64,000 bases of DNA from Bacteroidota bacterium. GTDB lineage: Bacteria; Bacteroidota; Bacteroidia; Bacteroidales; UBA10428. Under the pieces are notes generated by a model. It did no database searches. It saw only the letters and a program-made list of their open reading frames with translations, and had not been told where the DNA came from. Positions 1-7,031 of the stretch are shown in pieces. A program made the translations under genes and the position numbers. Within the stretch, counting starts at the first letter, position 1. Each line of letters begins with the position of its first letter. Location of the stretch: contig JAEZZA010000010.1 in NCBI GenBank assembly GCA_023442525.1, positions 139,653 through 203,652 of the forward strand, read 5' to 3'.

Positions 1-173
1 CCGGAAATCCGCTTCCGTCTTTATTTAAACTCTTTGATGATTCAGGAAAACTTCTGATACTGCAAGATGTGGCAGATAAGGAAGAAATCCCGGTTAAAGA
101 ACTGAAAAGCGGTCTCTACCATTACAAGCTAATCTCGGGTGAGAATCTTCAAACCGGTAAGTTGAGACTATAG
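1..173 (+). CDS. C-terminal end of a T9SS-secreted protein (partial)
   Basis: An open frame runs in from the left edge (first full codon at 3) and stops at TAG 171-173. The 56 visible residues read like a type A sorting domain of T9SS cargo: a strand with LFKLFDDSGKLL, then ELKSGLYHYKL, then a basic end (TGKLRL). In this family the domain directs export across the outer membrane and is cleaved or used for surface attachment. The catalytic or adhesive part lies outside the window, so the function of the whole protein cannot be named. The assignment to T9SS cargo is fairly firm from the GxYxYKL pattern and the position at the very C-terminus. Confidence 0.75.
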   Translation, partial: GNPLPSLFKLFDDSGKLLILQDVADKEEIPVKELKSGLYHYKLISGENLQTGKLRL

Positions 174-187
174 ATATAACAATCCCA

Positions 188-245
188 CTGCCTGCGCGGT
201 GGCAGGCAGGGCTTGGCCGGCAGGAAGCCTCATGGCAATGACTTC
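188..245. repeat. Palindromic intergenic element with GCAATGACT tail
   Basis: Arms CTGCCTGC (188-195) and GCAGGCAG (202-209) form an 8-bp hairpin directly after the T9SS gene. The element continues to a GGCAATGACTTCAG segment at about 234-247. A very similar GCAATGACTGGAG tail ends the palindromic elements near 32775 and 54435, so this looks like one copy of a dispersed repeat family. It may also act as a terminator, but no T-run follows the stem. Confidence 0.5.
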
Positions 246-255
246 AGACCTCGAC

Positions 256-483
256 TTATAGCTCTTCTGTCAGCAGTTGTTCAGCTTTCTGCCAATCGTC
301 AATTGCCGTGCCGTATTCACCTCTGCTTAGCCTTTGGTAATATAATTCCTGAGCTTTACGGCGGATCTGCTCTTCTGTAGGTCTGGGCTTTTCAATAGTG
401 GTTGATGCGCTGTTAACAGGGTTATTTTTAGTCGCTGTTTCCTTTGCTCTTTTAGCCGTTGATTTAGATTTAGTATTTGCCAT
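256..483 (-). CDS. Small DUF2934-like protein
   Basis: A 75-residue protein with a Lys/Ala/Thr-rich basic N-terminal half and a C-terminal motif EEQIRRKAQELYYQRL followed by DDWQKAEQLL. That spacing matches the DUF2934 family as I remember it: short proteins with a helix pair and a D-W-x-x-A-E signature, of unknown role. I place the start at the ATG at 481-483. An in-frame GTG at 517-519 would add 12 residues and cannot be excluded. No operon partner: the next gene leftward is on the other strand and the next rightward ends 100 bp away. Confidence 0.6.
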   Translation of the reverse strand: MANTKSKSTAKRAKETATKNNPVNSASTTIEKPRPTEEQIRRKAQELYYQRLSRGEYGTAIDDWQKAEQLLTEEL

Positions 484-582
484 TGCTTTTAACTTAGATT
501 TAGTCGGTTTATATCTCACAAAATTAGAGCGATTATTTTCACGTTGCGGGTAACCAAATGTTAAGAAATCGTTAAAATACTT

Positions 583-1899
583 TTACCCTTTGAAGACATA
601 TCTGAACAAATTGCCGATTGTTGGTTTCTGTCCCTGCATCAGAATTCCGGTGCGAAAAATCCTCGAACCTGCCCATACGGCAAATAAAGTGAAGAGAACG
701 ACTCCTAAAAGTCCCACTACAGGCTGCCAGGCAGGGATTGTAACCGGTGTCGCCAATCGGGTTATCATAAGCATGGGCGTGAAAGGAGGAAACAATGAAA
801 TGCCGGTAGAAAAACTGCTGATTGGATTTCTAAGTATGGGCATGATAAAAAACAGCGGTATTATCATGGGCATTATGGCAGGGAATGACAAATTCTGCGC
901 GTCTTTATTATCGTTGCATGCCGCCCCAAGAGCCGTGAATAGTGAGCCCATCATAATCAGGAAAAAAACAAGGAAAACGAAGAACCATATTAAAAGATTC
1001 CAGGAAATCAAGTGTGAATAGCCAACCTGGTTGGCCGTAACCAAACCGGCAATAAGGTAAATAGTGGCTGTTGTAAGCGATACACAAGTGCTTCCTAATA
1101 CCTTCCCGGCCATAAACTGTGCAGGTGTAACAGTAGCCAGAAGTACTTCGGCAATTTTCTCCATCTTCTCTTCCATCACTGCCGTGATAAGTGGACTTGA
1201 ACCTGTTATACACAGCATGAACATAAGCATTACCAGAATATAAGGAATAAGCAGTGATTGGATGGGGTTGCTTTTTTCAGCCTCCCGGATATCACCGGTA
1301 CTCTGGTTAACCGACAATAGTCCCATTCTTTCAATTCCCGCATAATGAAACAATTGCCAGGCACTGTCGGCAGGAAGGTTGAGGTTTTGTATCCTGATTT
1401 CACGCAGACGGTCATTTATAGGCCCGGCAAACCAGAGTCCGGCTTCATCCAGAACTGAACTTTCCGAATAATATCTTACATAAGCATTCTGTGGGTTATT
1501 ATCTGGGTGCAATATAGAAGGCCCGATCTCAAGGAAACCGGCAATTTCTTTATTTCTGACACGATCGGATAACTGATTCTTCGTTTGTAATAAATCAGTC
1601 GAATCGGGCTCTATAAATTCAAGTGAATAGGCAGGTTTTATTTTCTCCTGTGTTCCTTCTTTGTATATTTCATTTTCATTATGCTGCATTACCCTGTTCC
1701 GGAGTACTTCCGGAAACAATCCTGAATGATCGATAATTGCATACTTTTTATCCGATGTATCGGTCTTCTTCTCCGAGATAAGCGAAACAGCAAGGCTGCC
1801 TCCCATAAGTACCGGAAGCAGGACAAGGCTGATTATAAAGCTTTTTGTTTTAACGGCTGATTTATATTCTCTCAGCGCAATCACTAATATTTTACGCAT
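583..1899 (-). CDS. ABC exporter permease, NatB/ABC-2 type
   Basis: A 438-residue membrane protein. An N-terminal segment (ALREYKSAVKTKSF) and first membrane span are followed by a large extracytoplasmic loop of about 180 residues, then about five spans in the C-terminal half, with the conserved MEEKMEKIAEVLLATVTPAQFMAGK stretch typical of NatB/YhaP-like permeases (quoted in parts: MEEKMEKIAEVL, then TPAQFMAGK). The family extrudes Na+ or other small solutes, or peptides, with a NatA-type ATPase. The ATG at 1897-1899 is preceded by GAGGAAA and overlaps the stop of the upstream ATPase by 8 nt (ATGCGTAA), so the two genes are translationally coupled. An upstream in-frame start at 1929 would lie inside the ATPase gene and is not favoured. 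The substrate is unknown. Confidence 0.85.
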   Translation of the reverse strand: MRKILVIALREYKSAVKTKSFIISLVLLPVLMGGSLAVSLISEKKTDTSDKKYAIIDHSGLFPEVLRNRVMQHNENEIYKEGTQEKIKPAYSLEFIEPDSTDLLQTKNQLSDRVRNKEIAGFLEIGPSILHPDNNPQNAYVRYYSESSVLDEAGLWFAGPINDRLREIRIQNLNLPADSAWQLFHYAGIERMGLLSVNQSTGDIREAEKSNPIQSLLIPYILVMLMFMLCITGSSPLITAVMEEKMEKIAEVLLATVTPAQFMAGKVLGSTCVSLTTATIYLIAGLVTANQVGYSHLISWNLLIWFFVFLVFFLIMMGSLFTALGAACNDNKDAQNLSFPAIMPMIIPLFFIMPILRNPISSFSTGISLFPPFTPMLMITRLATPVTIPAWQPVVGLLGVVLFTLFAVWAGSRIFRTGILMQGQKPTIGNLFRYVFKG

Positions 1900-2803
1900 A
1901 GTTTTCCTCTTTTTTTTCGGGTGCGGCAATACGGATAAAGATATCGTTCAATGAAGGATGTGTGACTTCAAATCTCAGAATTCGGGATCGTTTCATTACC
2001 TGGGCAAGGATATCCTGTGTATCGGAGCCGGGTGCCAGGCGCAATTCCTGTACCTGCCCGAAATCATTAATCTTTTCAATGCCATTTATCCCCGATAGAG
2101 CACTTAATCCGGCCTGGGTTTGAATCCGTACCGTATCGTTGCCATAATTATCCTGAATGTTCTGCAGTGTGCCGTCAAGAACTTTTTTCCCGTTATGGAT
2201 CATAAAAATATAATCGCACATCTTCTCGGCCATGTTCATGTCATGCGTGCTGAAGATAACAGTGGCACCGTTATTCTGAAGTTCAAGAAGGGCCGTTCTC
2301 AAAATCTCCGCGTTTACCGGATCCAGCCCGCTGAAGGGCTCATCCAGTATTATAATTTCGGGTCGGTCAATTACAGTGGCTATAAACTGAAGTTTTTGGG
2401 TCATGCCCTTGCTCAGTGTTTCTACTTTTTTATCTTTCCTGTCGTGTAAATTGAGTTTCTTTAGCCAGTAATCAATTTCAGATTTCAGGTTTGGTGTGTT
2501 TTTTAAATCGCCAATGAATCTGAGAACATCATAAACCTTCATCTTTTTGTATAATCCCCTGTCCTCGGGCAGATAGCCTACTCTGTCGAGCCTTGCGTTT
2601 TCCTGCTGCCGGCCTCTGATAAAAATTGTACCATCGTCGGGGAAAAATATGTTCATGATCATCCGGATGGTAGTGGTTTTACCCGAACCATTCGGCCCGA
2701 TAAACCCGTAAATTGTGCCGGAGGGAACTTTCAGATCGAGATCTTTAACGGCAGTAACCTTCCCGAACGATTTGGTTACCTGCTTTAATTCAATGATGTC
2801 CAT
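1892..2803 (-). CDS. ABC exporter ATPase, NatA type
   Basis: A 303-residue ATP-binding subunit. Walker A is GPNGSGKTT near residue 37, the signature is LSKGMTQKLQ and Walker B is IIILDEPFSGLDP, followed by the H-loop FSTHD. The C-terminal 80 residues form the extra domain often seen in NatA/YhaQ-like ATPases (ending LNDIFIRI). It would power the permease encoded immediately downstream, with which it overlaps by 8 nt. A second, clearly paralogous ATPase/permease pair sits at 52.0-54.3 kb. The exported substrate cannot be read from the sequence. Confidence 0.9.
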   Translation of the reverse strand: MDIIELKQVTKSFGKVTAVKDLDLKVPSGTIYGFIGPNGSGKTTTIRMIMNIFFPDDGTIFIRGRQQENARLDRVGYLPEDRGLYKKMKVYDVLRFIGDLKNTPNLKSEIDYWLKKLNLHDRKDKKVETLSKGMTQKLQFIATVIDRPEIIILDEPFSGLDPVNAEILRTALLELQNNGATVIFSTHDMNMAEKMCDYIFMIHNGKKVLDGTLQNIQDNYGNDTVRIQTQAGLSALSGINGIEKINDFGQVQELRLAPGSDTQDILAQVMKRSRILRFEVTHPSLNDIFIRIAAPEKKEENYA

Positions 2804-2878
2804 AAGGCGATTATTGGTTAAAACGAAAATAGTAAAAAGAACCTGTATATTCTGGTTCGGATCAAATGATTAACACGA

Positions 2879-3493
2879 TTATTCGGCCAATTCTTTAATC
2901 TTTTTTTGAAAATGATGCAACAATTCTGACACTTCAGCAAAACGGGCCCGCTTGAGTCTGTTGCTGACCGCATTTTGCCTGATTCCCAGAATCTCTCCCA
3001 GTTCATTCTGCAATTTACCGGGATTGCTCATTGCCAGATGAACAACTTCTGCCGATTTTACAGACCAGTTATCCATAGCTATTAATGCAAATTTCAGTAA
3101 CAGGTTCATATCGTTGTCAAAATCTTTCCAGGGAGACGCAATGGCGAGGTTTTGTTTCTCACGAACCAGGTTATCGAACACTCCACTGGAATTCACAAAA
3201 ACAGGTCCGTTGGACTCTGTTATTCTTCGGGCTACGTAAGTTTTTTCACCAATACCAATTGACATGCGTACGTCTATATTCCTGATGGTTTTAATAGCAG
3301 CCTTGATCCTAACAGCCGTGAAAAGCGATAATGAAGGATCAGGTTCTTCAACTTCGAAACTGTCGCCTCTGAACACATCCCAGTTTTTTGGGTTCGTTCC
3401 TTTTTGTTTCAATTCTGATTTTAATATCTTCAGCCAGAGCTCAGGACGGGCCTTTTGGGAACGAATGATGTCTCCCAGTATAACGCTTGTCAT
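2879..3493 (-). CDS. SatD-like protein with C-terminal helix-turn-helix
   Basis: A 204-residue protein beginning MTSVILGDIIRSQ, the nucleotide-cyclase-like opening seen in SatD-family proteins (VILGDIIxS). A DVFRGDSFEVE segment and SIGIGEK follow. The last 60 residues contain a sigma-region-4-like helix-turn-helix (LGEILGIRQNAVSNRLKRA), so it probably binds DNA. The ATG at 3491-3493 has AGGAAAG 10 bp upstream. An in-frame GTG at 3521-3523 lies within an inverted repeat and is less likely. The two inverted repeats just upstream suggest autoregulation. Its biological role in Bacteroidota is not established. Confidence 0.7.
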   Translation of the reverse strand: MTSVILGDIIRSQKARPELWLKILKSELKQKGTNPKNWDVFRGDSFEVEEPDPSLSLFTAVRIKAAIKTIRNIDVRMSIGIGEKTYVARRITESNGPVFVNSSGVFDNLVREKQNLAIASPWKDFDNDMNLLLKFALIAMDNWSVKSAEVVHLAMSNPGKLQNELGEILGIRQNAVSNRLKRARFAEVSELLHHFQKKIKELAE

Positions 3494-3517
3494 GGATCGG
3501 ACACTTTCCTGCAAATA

Positions 3518-3550
3518 TATCACATAAAAAAGTGATAATAATAAATATCA
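3518..3550 (-). promoter_or_regulatory. Nested inverted repeats upstream of the SatD-like gene
   Basis: TATCAC (3518-3523) and GTGATA (3532-3537) form a perfect inverted repeat with an 8-bp A-rich spacer. The right arm overlaps a second inverted repeat, TGATA (3533-3537) with TATCA (3546-3550). Both lie 25-57 bp upstream of the ATG at 3493, where an operator for a self-regulating DNA-binding protein would sit. What is seen is the symmetry and the position; binding by the SatD-like protein is inference. Confidence 0.5.
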
Positions 3551-3724
3551 TTATATAAAATGAAATAGTCAAATATCGTTTGAAAACATGATAATCACTC
3601 ATCAACAGGTCACATTGAAATTATAGTCATACTGCCGCAAATTCGCGAACCAAATGAAAGTGGTATTGTTATTCATGTTACCAAAAAGGCTGTCTTTAGC
3701 CATTGTCGATGAAATTTAGATAAG

Positions 3725-3943
3725 TTGGAAGCCGAGTCAAAATCACCGAATAAATTCTTCCTGTTTCGTATTTACAGGTACTATATAATTGACAGCATTC
3801 TGATTGCCAAGAATGAAGGTTTCAAACAATTATTCAAAAAAAGAGGATGGAAATTTTTAGTGATCATAGTTGCTTATTACGTCATAAGAGATTCAATCCT
3901 TTACATTATCATTCCATATTTGGTACTACGCGGTGTTTTTTAA
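3725..3943 (+). CDS. Small inner-membrane protein, unknown
   Basis: A 72-residue protein with a basic amphipathic N-terminal half (FRIYRYYIIDSILIAKNEGF, then KKRGWKF) and one strongly hydrophobic C-terminal stretch of about 30 residues (VIIVAYYVIRDSILYIIIPYLV). The only in-frame start that gives this product is TTG at 3725-3727. I think similar short proteins with KKRGWKF and YYxIRDxxLYIIIPY occur in other Bacteroidota, but I do not know a function. It ends 40 bp before the TonB-dependent receptor gene. Confidence 0.5.
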   Translation: MEAESKSPNKFFLFRIYRYYIIDSILIAKNEGFKQLFKKRGWKFLVIIVAYYVIRDSILYIIIPYLVLRGVF

Positions 3944-3954
3944 GCAAGTCGTTC

Positions 3955-3962
3955 TATATTTG
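3955..3962 (+). promoter_or_regulatory. Bacteroidota -7 box for the TonB-dependent receptor
   Basis: TATATTTG fits the Bacteroidota -7 consensus TAnnTTTG exactly and lies 22 bp upstream of the TTG start at 3984. A clear TTTG -33 box is not visible at the expected distance (the DNA there reads GTTTTTT), so the promoter assignment is moderate. Confidence 0.45.
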
Positions 3963-3983
3963 CGAGAGTAGAATTACTGCACC

Positions 3984-6017
3984 TTGAAAACCTTAAGAAT
4001 ACTAGCTCCTGCGTGGATCATACTGGCATCCGCAGGAAATCTGACAGCTCAGTCGGGTGTTGCATCCGACTCTATCCGGTCGTTGCCCGAAGTGGTAATA
4101 TCAGCTAACAGGCAAGAGGCCATTCGTTCCGAAATTCCGGAAGCAATCGGGATTGTCGCCCCTAAAGAGATCCAAAGTTATCAGTCGGCCAATCTGCCTT
4201 CTGCGCTGATTCAATCACCCGGGGTATTTGTTCAAAAGACCAACCTGGGCGGCGGTTCTCCTTTCCTGAGAGGATTAACCGGTAACCAGACATTGTTGCT
4301 TATTGATGGCATCAGGCTTAGCAATGCTGCTACACGCTATGGTCCAAACCAGTATCTGAATACGGTAGACGTTTTTGGTACCGAACGAATAGAAGTAATG
4401 CGGGGCAGCGGATCTGTACAATACGGCTCAGATGCAATAGGAGGCGTGGTGCAGGTAATTACAGTTGAACCGCAGTTCTCCGAACAGCCTTTATGGAAAG
4501 GAAGTTTACTGGGAAGGATTGCCACAGGAGGAATGGAGCAGAGCCTGCATGGCGATGTGAATTATTCAGCCGGAAATGCCTCCTTCAGGGCAGGTGCCTC
4601 ATTACGTAGGTTTGGCGATATTGTCGGAGGCGATACAACAGGACGGCAGGTGCCGACCGGATACAATGAAATGGATTTCGACCTGAAAGGAAAAGTCCGG
4701 TTATCTTCGTCAACTGATTTGACAGTAGCATTTCAAAATGTTGTTCAGACCAATGTACCCGTTTACCATAAAGTAGTTCTTGAAAACTATCAGATCAACC
4801 GTATGAACCCGCAAAAGCGAAGCCTGGCCTATTTCAAGGTTCATAGTAAAATCAGCAGCAGCATTATTCAATCACTTACATTGGGCGGAGCTTTTCAATT
4901 CGCAGAAGAAGGACGGGAGCTACGTAAGAAAGGTTCTTTTAGCCTTAGATCGGAAAACGATAAAATCTACTGTTCATCGTTTTCGGCCGACGTTCTCACC
5001 GCATATTCGAGGTGGTCGGCCAACAGTGGTATTGATATATACTATGACCGGGTAAGAAGTTCGAGATCGGACCGGAACATAAACACCGAAGAAACCACTT
5101 CAATGCGCGGATTATACCCCGATAAGGCAGATATGCTAAGCATGGCCGCGTTCAGTCTTCATACAGTGAAACTTGATTATTGGAACATCACTGCCGGCAT
5201 CCGGTATAATGCTTTTGTGATCAATGTTCCCATGGGAGACGGGAATCGTAGTACCATTAAACCATCCGCATTGGTGGGTAACCTTGCATTGCTCCGCAAG
5301 ATTTCAAACACTTCCAATTTATTTGTATCGGCCAACTCCGGATTCAGAGCTCCGAATATCGACGATCTGGGTAGCCTGGGAATTGTCGATTTCCGGTACG
5401 AATCGCCGAATATGGATCTGAAACCTGAAAATTCATTGCAGTTTCAACTGGGATATAAGCATAACGGGCAAAGGCTCCGGGGAGAATTGTATCTGTACCG
5501 GAACCAGCTCTACAATCTGATTGTTCGAAATAAATCAGAGGGTGATACTATCGAAGGTTATCCCGTATATCGTAAAGAAAATTCCGAAACAGCTTATATT
5601 CACGGAATAGAAACAGCGTGGGAATATTCGCTTAATCGAAACCTGAATGTATCGGGCCATTTCACATGGACTTATGGCCAGAATACATCAAGAAACGAAC
5701 CGGTTCGAAGGATTCCGCCTGTCTTTGGCGGATTATCTGCAGAGTACAATCAGAATAACTGGCGACTGATTGCCGAATGGCTTTCAGCGGGGGCGCAGAC
5801 CCGGCTGGCAGCCGGCGACAGGGAAGACAACCGTATACCCGTAGGAGGTACCCCCGCATGGAATGTATTTAACATTTACGGGGGGTACCGGATGAAATTC
5901 ATGGATCTTGACCTGAGTATACTAAATATATTGAACAAGGATTACCGTTACCACGGATCAGGAATCAACGGTTGTGGTCGCTCGGCATTCCTCACGCTCA
6001 GGGTAAACATAGGTTAG
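3984..6017 (+). CDS. TonB-dependent outer-membrane receptor
   Basis: A 677-residue outer-membrane receptor. A signal peptide ending near SAGNLTAQ is followed by the TonB box region (LPEVVISANRQ), a plug domain (residues about 45-160, with SPFLRGLTGNQTLLLIDGIR and ERIEVMRGSGSVQYGSDAIGG, shown in parts here) and a C-terminal 22-strand barrel ending in an aromatic-rich strand. The plug wording (RGLTGN...LIDGIRLSNA...GPNQYLNTVD) resembles heme, siderophore or vitamin receptors rather than SusC, and there is no carboxypeptidase-like N-terminal domain. Translation starts at TTG 3984-3986. No TonB/ExbBD or metal-transport genes adjoin, so the ligand is unknown; heme or a chelate is only a guess from plug similarity. 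Confidence 0.85.
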   Translation: MKTLRILAPAWIILASAGNLTAQSGVASDSIRSLPEVVISANRQEAIRSEIPEAIGIVAPKEIQSYQSANLPSALIQSPGVFVQKTNLGGGSPFLRGLTGNQTLLLIDGIRLSNAATRYGPNQYLNTVDVFGTERIEVMRGSGSVQYGSDAIGGVVQVITVEPQFSEQPLWKGSLLGRIATGGMEQSLHGDVNYSAGNASFRAGASLRRFGDIVGGDTTGRQVPTGYNEMDFDLKGKVRLSSSTDLTVAFQNVVQTNVPVYHKVVLENYQINRMNPQKRSLAYFKVHSKISSSIIQSLTLGGAFQFAEEGRELRKKGSFSLRSENDKIYCSSFSADVLTAYSRWSANSGIDIYYDRVRSSRSDRNINTEETTSMRGLYPDKADMLSMAAFSLHTVKLDYWNITAGIRYNAFVINVPMGDGNRSTIKPSALVGNLALLRKISNTSNLFVSANSGFRAPNIDDLGSLGIVDFRYESPNMDLKPENSLQFQLGYKHNGQRLRGELYLYRNQLYNLIVRNKSEGDTIEGYPVYRKENSETAYIHGIETAWEYSLNRNLNVSGHFTWTYGQNTSRNEPVRRIPPVFGGLSAEYNQNNWRLIAEWLSAGAQTRLAAGDREDNRIPVGGTPAWNVFNIYGGYRMKFMDLDLSILNILNKDYRYHGSGINGCGRSAFLTLRVNIG

Positions 6018-6023
6018 ATTGAT

Positions 6024-6647
6024 TCAGAATACGAATCTCAAACCTGCGTTCACATAAAAAAGATTGTTGCGGATGCCGGAGTTGAGACCTTCCACATCTT
6101 CAAAAATCTCAACCAATCCAAACTCATATCCCGCATCTACGAATACATACTTAACAATATCAATTCCGGCTCCGATATTCCAGCCCAGAATTACACTGCG
6201 CATATTGTCTATAAGATCCACATCGCCCACAACGCCTTCGTTTCCTACTTTGCCGCTTAGTTTAAATGCCGCATTTGGCCCGGTGAATATTCTGAAACCA
6301 AATGGACTGTCCATTCCCGTGAAATTATAACCCAGCATTACCGGAATTCTCAGGTATGTCCTTTTGAGATCAAAATCTTCCAGATTGGAAACAGGGCCTG
6401 TTATCTCTTTATTTTTCAGAAATTCAAGCTGAAGACCGGGCTGGACATAAAACTTGTTACCAACCTGGAGGTCAACCCCCACCTGATAGCCGAATGTCGA
6501 TTTTAAATCTTCATTGGTAAACAGATCTTTGGTTAATTTCGAATTATTCATTCCTACATAAGGCCGTATGGCAAATTGCGCCGAAACACATGCAGATATT
6601 GCAATTAACAGCATGACCACGCATGATCTTAACATTGAAGTTTTCAT
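6024..6647 (-). CDS. PorT-type outer-membrane beta-barrel protein
   Basis: A 207-residue protein with a signal peptide (MKTSMLRSCVVMLLIAISAC, cleavage near SAQ). Alternating strands follow, with YVGMNNSKLT, GYQVGVDLQVGNKFYVQPGL and GFRIFTGPNAAFKLSG, ending in NLFYVNAGLRFVF. This is the typical architecture of the outer-membrane beta-barrel family often called PorT/OMP_b-brl_2, widespread in Bacteroidota. The role is probably structural or transport in the outer membrane. It converges on the TonB receptor gene with only 6 bp between stops. Confidence 0.75.
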   Translation of the reverse strand: MKTSMLRSCVVMLLIAISACVSAQFAIRPYVGMNNSKLTKDLFTNEDLKSTFGYQVGVDLQVGNKFYVQPGLQLEFLKNKEITGPVSNLEDFDLKRTYLRIPVMLGYNFTGMDSPFGFRIFTGPNAAFKLSGKVGNEGVVGDVDLIDNMRSVILGWNIGAGIDIVKYVFVDAGYEFGLVEIFEDVEGLNSGIRNNLFYVNAGLRFVF

Positions 6648-6790
6648 ATAAAAAATGGTTTTTGTTTAATTATCAATTCAGATTACATATAACTCTATAA
6701 TTAGTCAACAGGCCTAAGAGTAAAATGTTTTATTCAACTAATTATAACCTATAGTGTTTGTATAAGTAAATTTAACCTAAACCTGAATTT

Positions 6791-6952
6791 ATAAGAAAAC
6801 TTATTCTTGTGATTGCCGCGTTATCGTTTTGCTTTACAGGTAACGGGCAGGCACAGGATACAGAATTAACAGAGTCCGAAAAAAAACAACCTGACAGAGT
6901 CCGAAGGACCTGTCAGAGTTGTTCATACCCCCTCCAGTTATCCTGGTCATAA
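6791..6952 (+). pseudogene. Remnant of a small secreted-protein gene lacking a start codon
   Basis: A frame of 53 codons begins IRKLILVIAALSFCF and continues TGNGQAQD, a textbook signal peptide, but its first codon is ATA where ATG is expected, and no start lies upstream before an in-frame TAA at 6773. The frame then runs into a palindromic repeat (6891-6916) and stops at 6950-6952. The simplest reading is a decayed secreted-protein gene disrupted by a repeat; a rare ATA start cannot be ruled out. Confidence 0.35.
6891..6916. repeat. Palindromic element, CTGACAG/CTGTCAG type
   Basis: Arms CTGACAG (6891-6897) and CTGTCAG (6910-6916) enclose a shorter stem GTCC-GAA-GGAC. Related CCTGWCAGG palindromes occur at 32713-32737 and 36263-36277, and a cousin at 19634-19659. 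Confidence 0.45.
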
Positions 6953-7031
6953 TTTTATAACCCTGACCTACCGAATCACGTATAGGCATTGAAATATTCA
7001 TTGTTAACCCTTTTAATCCTTTGATTTTGTT

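Larger units (their letters stand above)
6648..7031. other. 384-bp gene-poor interval
   Basis: No intact gene was found here. It holds a remnant signal-peptide frame (6791-6952), one palindromic element (6891-6916), and AT-rich DNA that should contain the divergent promoters of the flanking genes. No convincing TAnnTTTG box could be singled out. Confidence 0.5.
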
